Under the pieces are notes generated by a model. The model did not search any database. It was not told the origin of the DNA and saw only the letters and a list, made by a program, of their open reading frames with translations. Below, in pieces: positions 1 to 15,300 of a stretch of DNA of 64,000 nt (the first letter of the stretch is position 1; every line of letters begins with the position of its first letter). Position numbers and translations under genes: made by a program. The stretch spans positions 10,391,318-10,455,317 of the forward strand of contig NC_061131.1 in assembly GCF_905220365.1 (NCBI RefSeq), read 5' to 3'. This DNA comes from Vanessa cardui. Its lineage: Eukaryota; Arthropoda; Insecta; Lepidoptera; Nymphalidae.

Positions 1-3000
1 AGATATGCTTGTTTTTATATCATTATTTTTCTTATACATCTGTCATGTTGGAAAACAGTTTACAGGCAGACGGCCGTCTGACACATTATAAATATTAAAT
101 AAGCAAGTAATTAATTTAAAAAAATTGGGAAAACGTTACGCTTGAGTAAATATTTCAAAATATATGATCAATAACAATATAAGGGGTATATTAGATGCTC
201 GGGTGTAAAACTGTTGCCCCAAAAGGCCATGACTGCATCACTGTTTGCCTGATGAATATTGAACTCAAAATAAGCTTGAACCCTATGGGTGGTCAAGTGC
301 AGGTGGCTTATCACCTTAACTTGACAGTATGTTTATCAAGAGGCAGGATTGATGTCCCGGATGAACATGATAATTTAAATATATTAATCCAAAAATATTA
401 AAAGTATTACTTAAAACGGTTTATGAGAACGTATCGAAACACATTAAGCAGACATGTTTATAAACTGCACTCAGTAATATTAGTAATTATTCGTTGTATT
501 CGGCATTGACATGTATTTAGCGGTTAATCACGTTCGATGTGAGGACAAACACGCGCCTCCAAATAACCATCGAAAGAGTAAATTAAATTATTAATTCCGC
601 CTTCTGCCTGCCCACGTAATTAGTAATATTTAAAGCTATATACATAAAAAAAATATTTAAAGAAATTCTCATTGCGTAATGCGATATATGGTAGTAACGC
701 ATGGCGTAACTTTCGAAGCGTCGCCGACGTGGCGCCAAAACTTCGGATTTACAGCGACCTGTCAATAGGTTTTAAATGAAAGCTATTATTTAAATAGAAG
801 TATGCGCTTTATCAATGTAAAAGATAACTTTTTTTAACAACAATGCATACATAGCTACATTTATATTTATAAGTAACTTCTATAGTAATTTTATACACTG
901 TTGTTTACGTATTGCACAAGGAAATCATTTATTCAAAATACATTATTTATATTATCTGATTAAAATTCCTTATTCTTATAACATAGATTCTAAGGAAAAA
1001 TCTTATGAAACCTAGAGATTATACCTAACAGCTTTATGAATCATACCGCCTTTAATATACAGACGAGATCATTGTTTAAACTTATAGCTTCATAAAAATA
1101 TTACCATTCTGACAACCCGCAAGACGCCTAATAATTTTAACTAATAACTACGAAGAATTTTCAATAAGTTAATGATGTGTACACTAAGCTTAACTTACTA
1201 ATAGTTAGCCCGCTGTATTACTTACTTGAACTAAACTTTTAAGTATCTCCGAAACAACAAATTAAAAGTTACAAAGTAAGAACATCAATTTTAACGTTAA
1301 CATCTGATAACGCTGTTGGTATTTCTTATCAAAACCATGTATTTTATTAATTAGCTTAGTTAGGCAGGTGACAACCTTTATTCTAAGTGACCAGACGGGT
1401 GCTTAGAAACCAACACTTTAACTGTCTTTTTATGTATCTTTATTTTCAGCTGGCTATATTTACGACTTTCTTATGCATTTTACTTGGTACAAGAAATTAA
1501 AGAAAAATATAATAAAGCACCAACTGCTCAGTACCTCTGAAGATTTTATTCAACGTTTGTACTCTTTAAGCAAATCGTGCCCGAAGAAGTCTTGCATCTT
1601 CAGATAGGTTGAATTAACACCTACCGCGTTGTACGTTATATATTAGCATTGATTATTTTTATTTACTGAGGTACTTAGTTTAGTTATTGGAGTAAGAACG
1701 TCTTGTATCGTTACAAATAGAGTTATGGTATCAAGTTATTTTGCAGAAATATAACAGCCTTTTTCTTACACATACCTTGCACAAATATGTTTATACTAAA
1801 AGATTTTTATTTATTCGACATATTATAGGAAATTAAGTAATAAGATTAGAGTTTTATATAAATTAATTATTATGACATACACCATTTATTGAACAAACAA
1901 TTCTTTAATATACAAATAATATAATATATATTATACAATGTATAAGCTGGTAAGTGTAGATCGTAACAGCGTAGAGACTGAAGTAAACGAGAAGGAAAAC
2001 CAGTTCTGCAGCTGCGCGTGCGCACTCCCATTGTAAACACTCGTGTTATATTGGTGGTATATCATTTTAGGACTTACGTCGGTCAAGAGTGTATATATTA
2101 ATATCTTACTTTATTATTTACTAAATTAAAGAATATTTTTTACTCTTCATTTTAATATAATTTACAAAAACTATGGTATTGTTTGCTTTGATTTCCTTTG
2201 TTTATATATTTTGGAAACTAAATGTAGAGATACATTAACGTATAGTTTAGGGTTAAAGAATCACGTCATATTCTTAACATTCAAACATGTGAGTATTATA
2301 AAATAATAACTCATAGTATAGACTGATCTGTAGCCCAAGGTTCTGGCGCCATTGTCTACGTGATTGTTGAAGCTTAGTTGTTAAGCCTTCGCAGATTCTT
2401 GGAATGCAAAACTATGGTAATTTTAAACAAAACATAGTATGGTTAAGTATCACATATGAAATAGTATTTGCAAGTATTAAATTAATAGTACTTGAAAGTA
2501 AAATGTATTTATTTATTTTTAATTGTTAATCCTTGTAACAAATATGAATTTAAACGTTGAATAAGTTTTTCAGATGGATGAGCAAAAGTATCAATCAAAA
2601 TGATATATCAAGACTGATAGTTCAATCCGTATCAGAACATAAATTATACAGACGAAACATCGGTGCGTGATAATAGCACATAAAATGCGTGTTACATATG
2701 ATACGCTCGATAATTTGATAGTTTGATTCGTAAATTATGTTTAAAAACTATCATTGTTTTATTACACGCAAACCTATTATTCATTCTAAACAAAGTTGTC
2801 TATAAAAAGTAGATGCAAAGGCTGTTTCATAACAACAGATAATATTATATCAAAATTTATAATACAGATAATACATACAAACACTCCTGCTATATTGCCG
2901 CCATTTTAAATTATTAGTTAGCGTGGTTTAAGAATAATAACGATAACCCATCCGTCGAAATTGGTTCAGGCATTTATGACACATAAAAAACTCAGTCATA

Positions 3001-6000
3001 CACATGAAGCCTGAAAACATTATACTCCTTTTCCAATAGTTTGGCTTAAATATCATGCATGTATACGATCTATTGGCGAATAAGGTTTAAAATAGGCCAC
3101 CTATGTCGAGTAATCCGTATGAATATCCAAGCTATCACAATCACTTGTAACATGAATGCTGTAGGTATGCATTTATTAGATGTATTCTATGTGGATTATA
3201 ATTGCACTGTTTAATATCTAAGATTGCTAGCTAATAGGTATTGTTCTGAGCTTTTAATTCATATTATAATAAATAGATACCACACAAAGAAATATTAGCT
3301 ATTTATTGAATACATTCCCCGTCCATAGACATTGGTGCTTTCAGAAATGTCATGCCTAACATCGCTAAAGCACAACTACATTTTTGAACTAAGATATTAA
3401 CCCTTCCGGCTTGCCTGCTTGAAGTTTCACGTATTGCTGCATGCAGTTATAGTTATCAACGATCGGTTCAGAATTAATTTGCAAACAAGGCGCTAATAGA
3501 AAAAAATGATTTGTATAGAAACCAATATTAAATAATAATACATTTAATATTGTATCTTTGAGATAAATTATGTTATTTTTTCTTTTGAAATATTTCAATG
3601 ATTAGTTCATTGATATTGCATGGTGTAATAACACCGTAATTGGCTGGCCCAGTTTGTATGCGACTTTAGGCACGTACAGCCACGACACAGTTCTAAGAAC
3701 GTGCCTATCTACTAATTCTTGCTACAGAGTAACGTAATTATATAAATAAAAAAATGTTTAAATGCAACAATCATACAGCACTTGCATTATTAATTATGCA
3801 GCGATTACGTAATTCATTCACAAGTACAATTAAATTGCAATTTTAATATGCATTAAGCCTTATCGTTAACATTTACCGGCTATTCATTCATGTATTTATC
3901 TGCATTATTTAATTGATGATAATATTCCTTAATGAACATTTTTAATGTAATATTGATTGATTCACTGAGGTCATTTCCAAAATTTTTCGCTTTTTTCGTA
4001 TACTTTTTGTTAACATTTCAAAATACAATGGGGTTTCAACAATTCCCAAACTGACAAACCCTTTTATACACTATTATAAAATAGCCTTAAAATATAAGTG
4101 CTACACACTTTTCGGCTCTTGTGATTTGGATAATAATGATTTATGTATGAATATATTGTCAATTCTATTCTGTTATATAAACTTTATTCATAAATTAAAT
4201 GTTAAAAACTTCTCGATATATGTTTACGAATTTCAAATATTTTACGATCGTGTTCTGTGGTGAGTATCGAGTTTGTGCTTACAGAATCGTTTTACAGCTA
4301 GACTAGCAACTACAAAGTTTCTTGAGGGATTTTCACGGTGCAATATTAAATCTGAACTGTTGATAATTTTATCTATATATTTTATTTGACGTACTTAAGA
4401 ATTTTTTTTTTTTCGATATGGATTGTTAATTAATGAATTATAATTTTTTAAGCATTATTTAATAATAGGTTTAATTATGTATCATGAACGCATGATCAAA
4501 CATTTTTCTGTATGTTTTTTATTATCCGATTGTGTTATTTGACATATAATCTAAGAGGCGAGCATTATTGCTTGTGCTAATTTGTAGTAATGAAGTTGCA
4601 ATTTTTTGCATAAGGTTATTAACCGCGCGACGCGTCATTATAGTCTATCTAAATTAAACCCGACCGAAGTTTCGAGAAATGATGTTCTATGAAGTTGAAA
4701 AAAGACGTGATTTTTTGCATTATGCTTAAGTACATTACAATTCAACCTCCTTTGAGAAGAATAAAATATAAAACTTGTCAATTTACCTTACATATATTGT
4801 GTATATAGCAATAACATGACAATTACACGAGCGAGTCTATCAAGTGACATAATATGAAACATTGTTTTGTTATAATTAAATAATTGATGAATACCTGTAA
4901 TGTTATTCAATATCTATTATTTCCTATTGTTATTATAAATATACCTATCATATGCTGATATTTGAAAATGACTGTGTACTATATTAGATTTTTTAATTTA
5001 TTTCATTTTATATTTTATATTGTACAATTGCAAAAGAATTTTACGACATTTCCAATATATATAAGAACTTTTTATAAGCAATTTTATTATTTTCGTAATT
5101 ATATAAGAGTTATGTTCTTGCAATAACACGACATATCTATTAATAAGCATATATTAATAAGGCTAAAAGGCATTATAACGCTAAAAATGAATATTTAAAC
5201 TGGTATATATTAAGTAAGCCATTTATTTTTAATCTTTAAGTTTGAATTGTATTAAATTATAAAGAGAGTAGCTTCTAAATAGATATAATGCTACTTCCAT
5301 TTCTACTTTCTTCAGGTAAATATTTAGATTAAAAAATCTAGGCAACGTCTCATAAAGTCCAAGGTAAAGGTAACTACGAGATATACCTGGGTAAATAAAT
5401 CACGACGCCAGCGCATTCTGCAAACCAGTTCCGAGGGTAGGTATAAAGAATGAACTCGCCATGTAGTCCAGACTGCGTTATACAGAAGCTATTTAAGGTG
5501 TGCAGCTCGTTTAAAATAATAACTTCTAAGAAAAACTTTGCAATAATTCATTTTTCAGTTACTTATTACACATCAAGATTATCTTTAAGTATGTAGTGGT
5601 TTTATTGTGTACGTTAAGCTCACTATTGCACTTTTTGATCTTGTCATCAGTTTAAAACATTTCTACACTTTTATTTAGTCTGTAATTTCAGTTAAAGATC
5701 GGAATATATTAAAGACGTTCGCTTATATCGTGATATACTCGCAAGGCGTATAAAATATCCTTTTATTGTCGTTCCGAAATGAGCAATGTCATCATTTTAG
5801 GTTCGAGACGTGTCGAAAGTTGTGGCCCACAGATTTGAGGTCAAACAAAGCACTGAACTGTGCATTGTTCACGAAAAGGTCACGTTTGATTGGCCACTCG
5901 AGCCGTGCGGGACTAAACGAAAACGTTTTTAAAACGATAACCGTCTGAGGCGGAGAGCACGCCAAGCTATATAGTCCGACCAAATTAAAATATACATGTC

Positions 6001-6289
6001 GATTTCACTGTACCATATAATTATTTATCCTTCGTCATTGAGCGCAATATAATTTGCAAATACAGATTAGGGACATGTAAACTCGTCCAGATTTAAACAC
6101 TCATTGTTCAGTTAAGTTTTCTATCCACTTGGCTATATCGGGCTTAATTTTTCCTAATATCACATAATACATTGTAAAAACTCTTATAGATACAAGTAAA
6201 GATAGGCGAAACGAATTATTTCTTTAATACAGTGTATTTATAAATAAATATAATATAAGGGTTAAAAATAAATATCACAAAAATCTTAC
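1..6289 (-). other. Intron of the USP53/54-like gene, continuing beyond the left edge
   Basis: This stretch follows the 5' splice site that ends the exon at 6290-6382, so it is intron sequence of the minus-strand USP53/54-like gene. I looked for the next conserved USP block after the cysteine-rich segment and did not find it on the minus strand, so the next exon is probably outside the window. The DNA is AT-rich. A CpG-rich patch occurs near 2008-2032 and another near 5800-5960. The short open frames here show no recognisable protein similarity. Confidence 0.7.
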
Positions 6290-6382
6290 CTTCAAAGCGC
6301 AAAAAATACACGATGGTCCGAGGCAAGCGTGACCGGTAAGCTCGCGGAAACTGCGCCGGAAAATGTCAAGATGCCACAGCAC
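6290..6382 (-). CDS. ec: Exon of USP53/54-like gene: cysteine-rich block after the catalytic Cys box
   Basis: On the minus strand this exon has a clean acceptor (TTGTCGCAG before GTGCTGTGG) and a clean donor (TTTGAAG followed by GTAAGATTT). Its 93 nt give 31 codons in phase 0 at both ends: VLWHLDIFRRSF, then RELTGHACLGPS, then CIFCALK. It is GC-richer than the AT-rich introns around it, as expected for a conserved exon. It was missed by a simple open-frame scan because it is only 31 codons long. Confidence 0.9.
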
Positions 6383-9300
6383 CTGCGACAATTAACAATT
6401 ATTATACATAAATATCAACTGTAATACATATTCTGTGTGGCATCCATGTCATCTTGTGTCTTGCACATCGTTTATCTTGTTATATAAAACGTTTATTTAA
6501 AAACATTTTACTTCAATGTTTCTTGAAAAAAAAACATACATATTACTTATATACTATACGTAAGTAATATTTTCTTTTACATTTCTTACAACTTCGATTG
6601 TAAAGTCATTAAATGCATTCGTAAATTGCAGTTTCAAATGCAAAATCATAACACAACAAAATATTCAAAACAAGAAATGTTAAGGAAGCAGAAAAACAAG
6701 ATGCCAATTTTAATATCTAAAATAAAAAAAAAACAAACAATAACGATTTAGAATGACATTTACAATCAAAGCGACGAGTATGATAATAAATAATATTATT
6801 TATGTTGTTAAAGGTCCATTGGATACATGAAGAAGTAGTATGATTAAATTATAATTCAAGAAAAATATGACAAAAAAAAGACTTAACATTTTGTATAAAA
6901 TAAATATTTCGTAGTGTGATCAATTCTTTTAAATGAGTTATAGAAGGTCTTTATATATAAAAATTATATAAGATCATTAAGTACAAAGTTTTTATATTTG
7001 ATAACTTTTAGATATAGTTTGTACCAGTTCCGAATTGCATCAATTTAACGAAGCGAGGTATGGGGTGTTCAATTTCGTTAAGACTTAAATACAAAGATGA
7101 TACTTATGGAGTCAAGGTCTGATATGATTAAGATTACGACGGACACGGGCTTCACAGCACGTTTCACGCCAGGTGCAGGCAGCATATGAAGTCGCAAAAA
7201 ATATGCAGCGACCATATAGGGAGCCTAACACGTACAACACGAATATATAAAGTTGAAACACAAAGTAAATTATAAAGACTATTCATTTTCATTGATGACG
7301 TATCATTTATAATGATTTACATTTTATAATTTAAGAAACGCTTACGTATTTCCTGCTAAAATCGCCTACGCGCTGTACATATTTTTAAGCTCTAGCATTC
7401 CATTAACATTTGACAGTAATATTTTATTATAAAGCGAGGATAAATTTATGCTAATTTCATATAGCAAACTTAATACTGATGCTGCAATATTCGAACGACA
7501 CGATTTTTTTTATATCTTCATAGAACACACAAATTATTTTAAGCGCTAAAAAAGTTCTTGATAAACTCTAAAAACGTATGCAATTGTAGAAGTACATTCA
7601 CGACCTTGAACATTCTTCCATATAGTAACCTATATCCGTCGAATTGATATTCGCGTTAGCCGATTATGGACTACACCTGCCTGTATAGTTTTTCGCAATT
7701 GTTTTTGGCGTCTGGAGCGCAGGTGCACGCCCGGTCCAGGCAGATGTGCGAAAATAGATGCTGCTCATCTTAGTTTTAATCCTTTGGAATTTATGATATG
7801 AAAAATAAACCTAAAATTGATTTCAAATATAACTGTGGACGAACAGGTTATATTTTTTAAAGAGTAGTCTCTTTTAGAGTTGTAAAGTAGGTTAACTAGG
7901 CAGGTTCGAATTCAATACACATAGCGTTTTTTCCATGAATTCCTTGCATATTCGAAACATGTTTTAAGGCATATAAGGCAATGGATAAAAATAGTAACTA
8001 AGTTTTAACATACTTATTATTATTATATATAAAGTTTTGTTTAACAATCGAATTTAATATTTATATAAGGTGTCTTAAATGCGAAAGAATGACCTAATCG
8101 CAGGCGCCAGTAGCCGTTAGTCTTGCAATCCGCTACTAAGCAGATGAATTGGTACTGATTCGCCTAAGTCACGTAACCGACTTACTGTTGAATTGCTAGT
8201 ACACTAGAAGCTTCAATTAAACGGAAGTTAGTAAACTCATATTAAGTTATAAATTAATTTACAGACTTTAACATCAAGATTGAGAGAAAAGGCTTAAATA
8301 TGTTTATACATACTTTTTCATATCTCATAAAGTTTTAAAATTTGGTCAGTTAAATCAACATAAATAAGGTAACAAAAATATTTTTATAGCTATTTTGGCG
8401 ACTGCTAGCAAATAATCATTATGTAGTTGGTGCGGCGAGAAACGTAAAAAACTCTACAACCTCTAACTAAAAACCAAATGTGTACATAACGTATTGTATT
8501 ATCCTGCCGTGCCCAATGGTTTCCTTGTATTCCGATAAAAGCACCTCCACACAAAAAGTTTTAAGCAAACAAAGATCAAGAGCCGTTCACGCTTTTTTAT
8601 ACATAATATTTTTTACTAATGCGAGATGAAACTATGTTAAGTGAATAAACGCGAACGTGTACAAATAGCCTTGTTTCTTTGGAAGCGTGACAGATAAAGT
8701 TTGTTTGATGGTAATGGATGCGGAGACAAATGAAGATTTCGAAAGAAACAGAGGGCTTCAGTCAACAGCGACGATAAGATAACCTGCCTGATACAAACAA
8801 GCTGAATTGTGACGAAATGCTTAAACCTAAAAGATTATTCTATTTTTTTTTAAATTTACCTGAAAATTTTCGTTTAGCGATATTTGAAAGGTCTTTCGAT
8901 GTTAATTTTGTCTTAATTTTATAATGATCAAAATGTATTATTAACAAGCGAAGTTAACAAGTAAGTCTTTAATTCAATAACTCGTTAATTATTATCGTGA
9001 CAAGACGATCAAATTAGCGCGCTTTTTTGTCCACACGAGCTAGACGTATACCTACTGATATATCAAGTTTACGAGTGTCAACGAGTTACACCGGCGTCGA
9101 TACTAACGGTAAAGCGCTACCAGCTTCCATCTTGTTGATTTTGTAGGTGATTGTGTGTTAATTTTACACGTTATCCATTAAGAGAGATTCAAAGAAAACT
9201 GACTTATACCTATTAGTCTTAGATTACTATTTAAAGAAACGCACTACGCTTTAGATATAAAAACACCAATTGAATATTAGGTACTCATTTGAAACAAGTT

Positions 9301-12300
9301 TTCTCCTGGCTTTGCTTGCGTTTTAGGGGTCAGTTGTAAGATTTTAAGCATAAAAACAGCCTAGTTTCAAGCTTGCTTCGTACCAAATATCATAAATTCA
9401 AAAGCTTGGCCGTGAATGATCAACAGATAAACAGACATAGTTGTTTTCGCATTTATAATATAATATTTAAATTTAAAAAATGAAATACATGTATAATAAA
9501 CATAAGAATTGCTTCTCAACGTGATACTGATATTGTGTGTGAATACAGTTTTTGCAACTTGCAAAATAAATGTTAACATCTACGTATATTCTCGTACTTC
9601 GCAAAGCGTAACAATGTTTCTTTATATCGTAAAGAAATGTGCGAGACTAAGTGAAGGCTAGTTTTACTCACGTTTTTGTTGAAAGGGGAGTGCAGTGGTG
9701 CATCTAACATATTGAATTTATAATAACTATTCCAACCACGATTTGACGCTTCTTGATCGGCGTGGGAAATGGCGAACGCACGATTTGGATTTATAACGTA
9801 ATACCATAAAATCGAATTTCAAATCTGTTCTAAAAAAGTAACAATTATTTGTATACATTCTATGGTTATTTATAGACAAATGTCAAGAACTAATAGACTG
9901 ATTTTGAAGGTATTTAATTGTCATATATTCTGGATCATTGATTAAATTTATTCATAAAAATAAATTCAATAAATGCTAGCTTACTTTTTATTTTGGTACA
10001 TACTACGTATAAAACTATAGTCAAGTGTGTACAAACGGAAACAGATTTGAATCAAAATATAGAGAGTGTATTTCCCCCACGGAAGCGACTCGCCTTCATT
10101 TTAAATATTAATCATCGACATTGCATTTTAATATTATGTGGCTCTCACTCATTGTTTAGCAAATACTTTAATGTTAGATGATATTTTATTTTAGAATATG
10201 TGCTTCGAATGAATTTTAAATAAATTTACTGATAACTCTACATAATTGCTTTAAAAATAAAACAACATCTTTAACCAGCTTGGGTCTAGTTCTGTTTATT
10301 ATCTGTTGAGAATAAATAAGCTTTCCGAACTGTGCGTGCATAGAGAACGAAAGTCGAAATAATATATTGACAAAAAAAGTCAACAATAAATTTGTCGCAG
10401 TAACAAAAACGCGCCGGCAATTTTTACTTACGTTGTTTCGCAGGTGTTTAACACTATTTTAACCTTTTCTGACATCAATCATTTGACATTTGAAATAAGA
10501 AAACACAATATTGTATATTCAATCAAAATTTATAATAATATCACAAGTACAAACATAAAACTCGTTAATACGTTGTCATATTTTTACGTACTCGTACGAC
10601 GTAATTGCCCACCTTTGTAAGATATTAATAAAGCGATCAATTTACGCCTAATTAGGTATAAAAATCGCAAGAGTATCACTTAACTTGCGTGTACAGATTG
10701 TATACATTTCTACAAAGCTTTATGGAATTGTAATAAGGTAGAAAATAAGCGGTGAATGATTTAGTCGCGTAACTTCCAGCGTGACGCGCCGGCGGTCACG
10801 CTTTGTAGTTACAACCGAGTTGTAACGGATGTCAAATATCATGTACGATTGATTCACGAATGATGTGATGTAATTAGAAATCACATAACTATCTCGTTTA
10901 ATAAAATTTACATTTATATCTATCATTCAATCAAATCAATCTCAGGTCAATGTATGTCATTCGTTCTGCAGATTATTTTAAAACTTCATTCTTTATCCTT
11001 GTAAGTAGATCAAGAATGTCGGAATAAGCACGTTCGTGATTATCTTAAACCTGAATATCGGAATTAATGAATTCGGAAACAGGAACTGATTCTGTTTCAT
11101 AAATTCCTTACCCGTTTTGGTAAGCTAAAGGAAAGTAGTTAAAGGTATCACGATACTCGTATGATATACATTTTTATTGTTGGTATGCGGTCCACTTGCA
11201 ATCGACGCTTTATTATGCAAATTGTAGTAAATTGGTCGAATATGCCTTAAAAGGTAAGACTTCGTGTAATTTAATTGTGAATGTTACATATTATAAAACT
11301 TCTAAGTTTCATATGATTTTATTTTTATTTATTTAATAGCTTTATTATTTATCTGTTTTTAGAAATACTTATTTTAAATAATAATTCGAATTTTATTAAA
11401 ATGCATATTTAAATGATTTATTTCTTTCATTCGTGTATTTTTGAGTTGAAGTTTCTATGATTTTAATTTTTATAATGACTTCGTCATAGAATGTAATGCT
11501 ATTTATGAATATATAAATAATATATGTCTATTAACTATTAAAAAAATAACGCCTATCTTAATTATTAATACACGTTGAAGTATTTAAAACAACTGTGAAA
11601 ACCGCAAACTTTTATACAGTGAACATATAAAAAAATAAGTAGAATGTTACATGATACGCTCGCCTTATTATTTAAAAAAAGAAAATATCAGTATATAATA
11701 ACGAGTCGAGTCCTATAGCGCTTAAGTTTGGGTGAAAGAGGTAATTCATGAGGCGAACGGCCGCCATCGAAAACCGGTCAGCGTGGTGGGCTATTTTAAC
11801 GAAGTCTTAATATCTACCAATTACTTTTTTACATACTATTTCAACACGCTAGTCTCTATATTACGGTATAATGCGCCTTGATTGGTTATAGTCGTTATTA
11901 CTATAATAATCATCAGAGAATGTATAGATTTATATATATATGGATAATAATAACATTTACGGGAATATATAAAAAAAATGTATACTAAATGAAATTAAAA
12001 TGTTTTAAAATGTAACGTGGTAAAATTGAGTTGACTGGTGTTGCTATGTAGAGTCAATCCAACAGCAAAAGTATACCCTGTACTTAGGGTTATATGTACA
12101 GCATAGTACCTAAACGATTTTGTTTTGTTATAATGTTCCTAAGAACGACGCTCTTATTTATTATTACGAACTACACTTTTATTTCTTTTCTCTTTTTATA
12201 TGTAATTGATTGTCAACTTGCGTCTAGTTTGTGAGGTTCTATCTCATATATTGAAGACTCTTGTGGGCTTTGTACATGTCTATGTACCAAGTACATATCA

Positions 12301-15300
12301 CACAACACTGTTCTTCTGTTACCAAACAAGGAATACTTATAATTGTGGTACAGTTTCAAGTATGACCAGTAACAGGCACAAGGGACATAATATCTTACTG
12401 AGATACTACTACATATGTACATATATACTTACATGAAAACTTAAGGTAACATCAACAACTAAGATTATTGTTGATGTTACCTTAAGTGTTCATCTTACAT
12501 TAAGAAATCCTAAATCCTCTCAATCAGTATATATTTGCGTTACATCGTGCATTTACTAACGCATTTTTATTATATATAATATAAATATCATTCTTTAAGT
12601 TTGGAACACAACCTTTAAATAAAGCTCTACCATGATTAATGGGTGCATAAAAATGTAGTTCTGCTAGTCTTTAATAATAAAAAAATGCTATTGTCTATCT
12701 ATTTCATTATTAGGAGATCACTTACATTTTGATTTAATAATGTAAATTTTCTGCTGACTACTTCATTATCAATAGTTTTTAAGCAAAATATGTAATTAGT
12801 TATAAATATATTTGAACAATCAAGTCACGTTCTGGTTAAGGGACACGTATTTCTCTTTTTAATGTTAAGTATATAAATGTTAATACTTGAATAAAAACTG
12901 CTCATCAATTAAACATTTAAAATTTTGTTCATAATAGTGCTATTCTTAAATAGAAATAGAATTCTCAACCAATGCTAAGATTATCTGTTATACTTGAATT
13001 CACGCGTCATTAGTATTCACAGTCCGAAACGAACTGTGGAGCCCCAAGTTTCAAAACCGATGCGTTTACATACAATTAAAACTGCCCTATTATATTGGAA
13101 CATCCCTTTGGTAAAATGGGGGGACCGGCCAACCGTGCAACGGCTACCTGGCTCTACATGTACCTGTATACGAAATCCCGGTCCATATAATTACCTCCAA
13201 ACAACTATAAGCAAATTACTATAGCCGATTGTTTGTCCCGCTTCCGCACTCACAAACAATACATAAACATTCGGTTCTCTCTTTCGCACATACCCGTTGA
13301 TGTCTTTTGCTGGCCTTTTTAGGAGAGCAGGACATCGGGAAACCAGAATCTTCTCGCTATGGAATTGAATTTACTGTCATTTTTGTTCGTTTTCTTTAAA
13401 TCCGCTTGGAAGTATTTTTTACAATTAACTTATTATTTTTCACAAGTTTAAATTAAACTGAACTTCCTATATAAGGCATGTTTAAACACAAAATTAAAGT
13501 AATTATTTAATACTGAAATAAGTGGTTTGTAATGAAGATGTAGGCCAATGAATAAATGTATATAGGCAAATAAGTACCGATAGCACTTGAAATAGATAAA
13601 TAAAATAACTATTGTAAAGGAATCTGAAAAATGCAAATAAAACAAAAAATCAAGAGAGCGAGGGAGATCAAGATTACCAAGGGCTGTATAAAGATCAGCC
13701 TGGATCGGATTACTTGACTCGAGTATAAGCCGAGGCGTACTGAATATATTCGAGTATTTGCTCTTTCACTTTTTAAATATATTTTCTTAACCTATGTGTG
13801 CACGTAAAACGAAAGTTTTTCGTTTGTTTTGTATGACCCTTTCGCTTGTTTAATACTGGCAACTTAAATCTTTATGTTAAGTTTAATGCTATATATATAC
13901 ATACACATGATAGCAAACATATTTTTTAAATTAAGAACCCTGTAAAAGTTAACTATCATTCATGTAATAAAAATATTATCAAGAACTGACCTTCGCGCCG
14001 TGATACAGAGCACTGCTCCGTGTTGTTTTCGCCTTTGTCATTGTACACACAGAGTAATCCAATGAGTTCACACACAGTTCCTCACAGCACTAGGATTTTC
14101 ATGTTGTCAAAAGTTTTATGGACGGGATAAGGTACAGTCGCGAGCGACTTGTGTTTACTACGGGAGAACGTACGTGGGAGTGTAGTGACGCGCTTACGTT
14201 CCGGCGACTGCAACGCCGACCTGTGAAGCGGCGTAGTATGGAACTAACTCGCCGGCGAGAAGACCGGCTACGACTCTACGCTTGGAGGCTTTAAAAGCGG
14301 CCATTTTGTTTTATGACGCATAATGGCGACTATAATTTTATATAAGTATAATAATAAAATCTTTATTCGAATAGATATTAATGAGAATCATAATTGTAAA
14401 CATCATTAGATACAGGTATCATTTAAAATTTTTATGAGATTTTGTAAATGTTTGTCCCTTATAAAAGTAATATATTAATGTATAACTAATCTATATAAAT
14501 TGAAAAAAACCTTCTACGTACTTTATTTTAAAAAAAACATGTTTCGAGTTTTATATTTTATTTCTGTCTCTATAGAAGTTACTACTTATTTTTAATCAGG
14601 ATAATCTATACGAGAAATTCATATCTTTTCACCTAAGCACGTACAGCTCAGACCAAATTAATATTATAATCTATCTTACGTGCCCGAATAGTAAGTTTTT
14701 TTAGTCGAAAGTTCGAGGCAGGTGTTACAGAAAAAAATGTCCGTCAATACGTAGTGATCCGTCAGGAAGCGTTATAAAAAGGTAATAAGTAGTTTTTATA
14801 CACACTTTTGTGCATCTTATGATTGAATATTTTATAGCAACTATTATAATATCAGGTATCAAATATAAGACATTCGTTTTGAAATAATTTTCTAATTCGG
14901 TATACACGTCACGCTTCTTGAATTAAATTTACTATTCAAGATCATACGTACATTACATGTCCATACATACATATACCTATATATTCAGCTCGTAGTTGAT
15001 TATACCTTAGTTATATATAAGTGATAGTAACTGTATTGCACTAACCATGACACGGAGGTGTCTGTAACAGAGAACAAAGGCATCGTATTCCTTTTGTCTT
15101 AGCGCACGTGTACTATCTATACACGTATAAGTTTGTTGTCTATAACAAAATATTGGAAGGTTTAATTATTACACGTGTAAAATATAAAATTATCATTAAA
15201 AATACATATATGTATTTATAAATATACTGAAGTTAAATATACGTAAGGAATAAATTACGCACCTATGAGTATTATAACAAATTTAACTTGAAGAAGCAAA

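Noticed and set aside
195..401. 68-codon plus-strand frame in the first 400 bp
   Set aside because: No recognisable domain, no splice or promoter context, and residue use is not convincing; may be repeat sequence.
5766..5983. Overlapping plus and minus frames in a GC-richer patch
   Set aside because: Both strands are open only because of local composition; neither matches the expected next USP exon.
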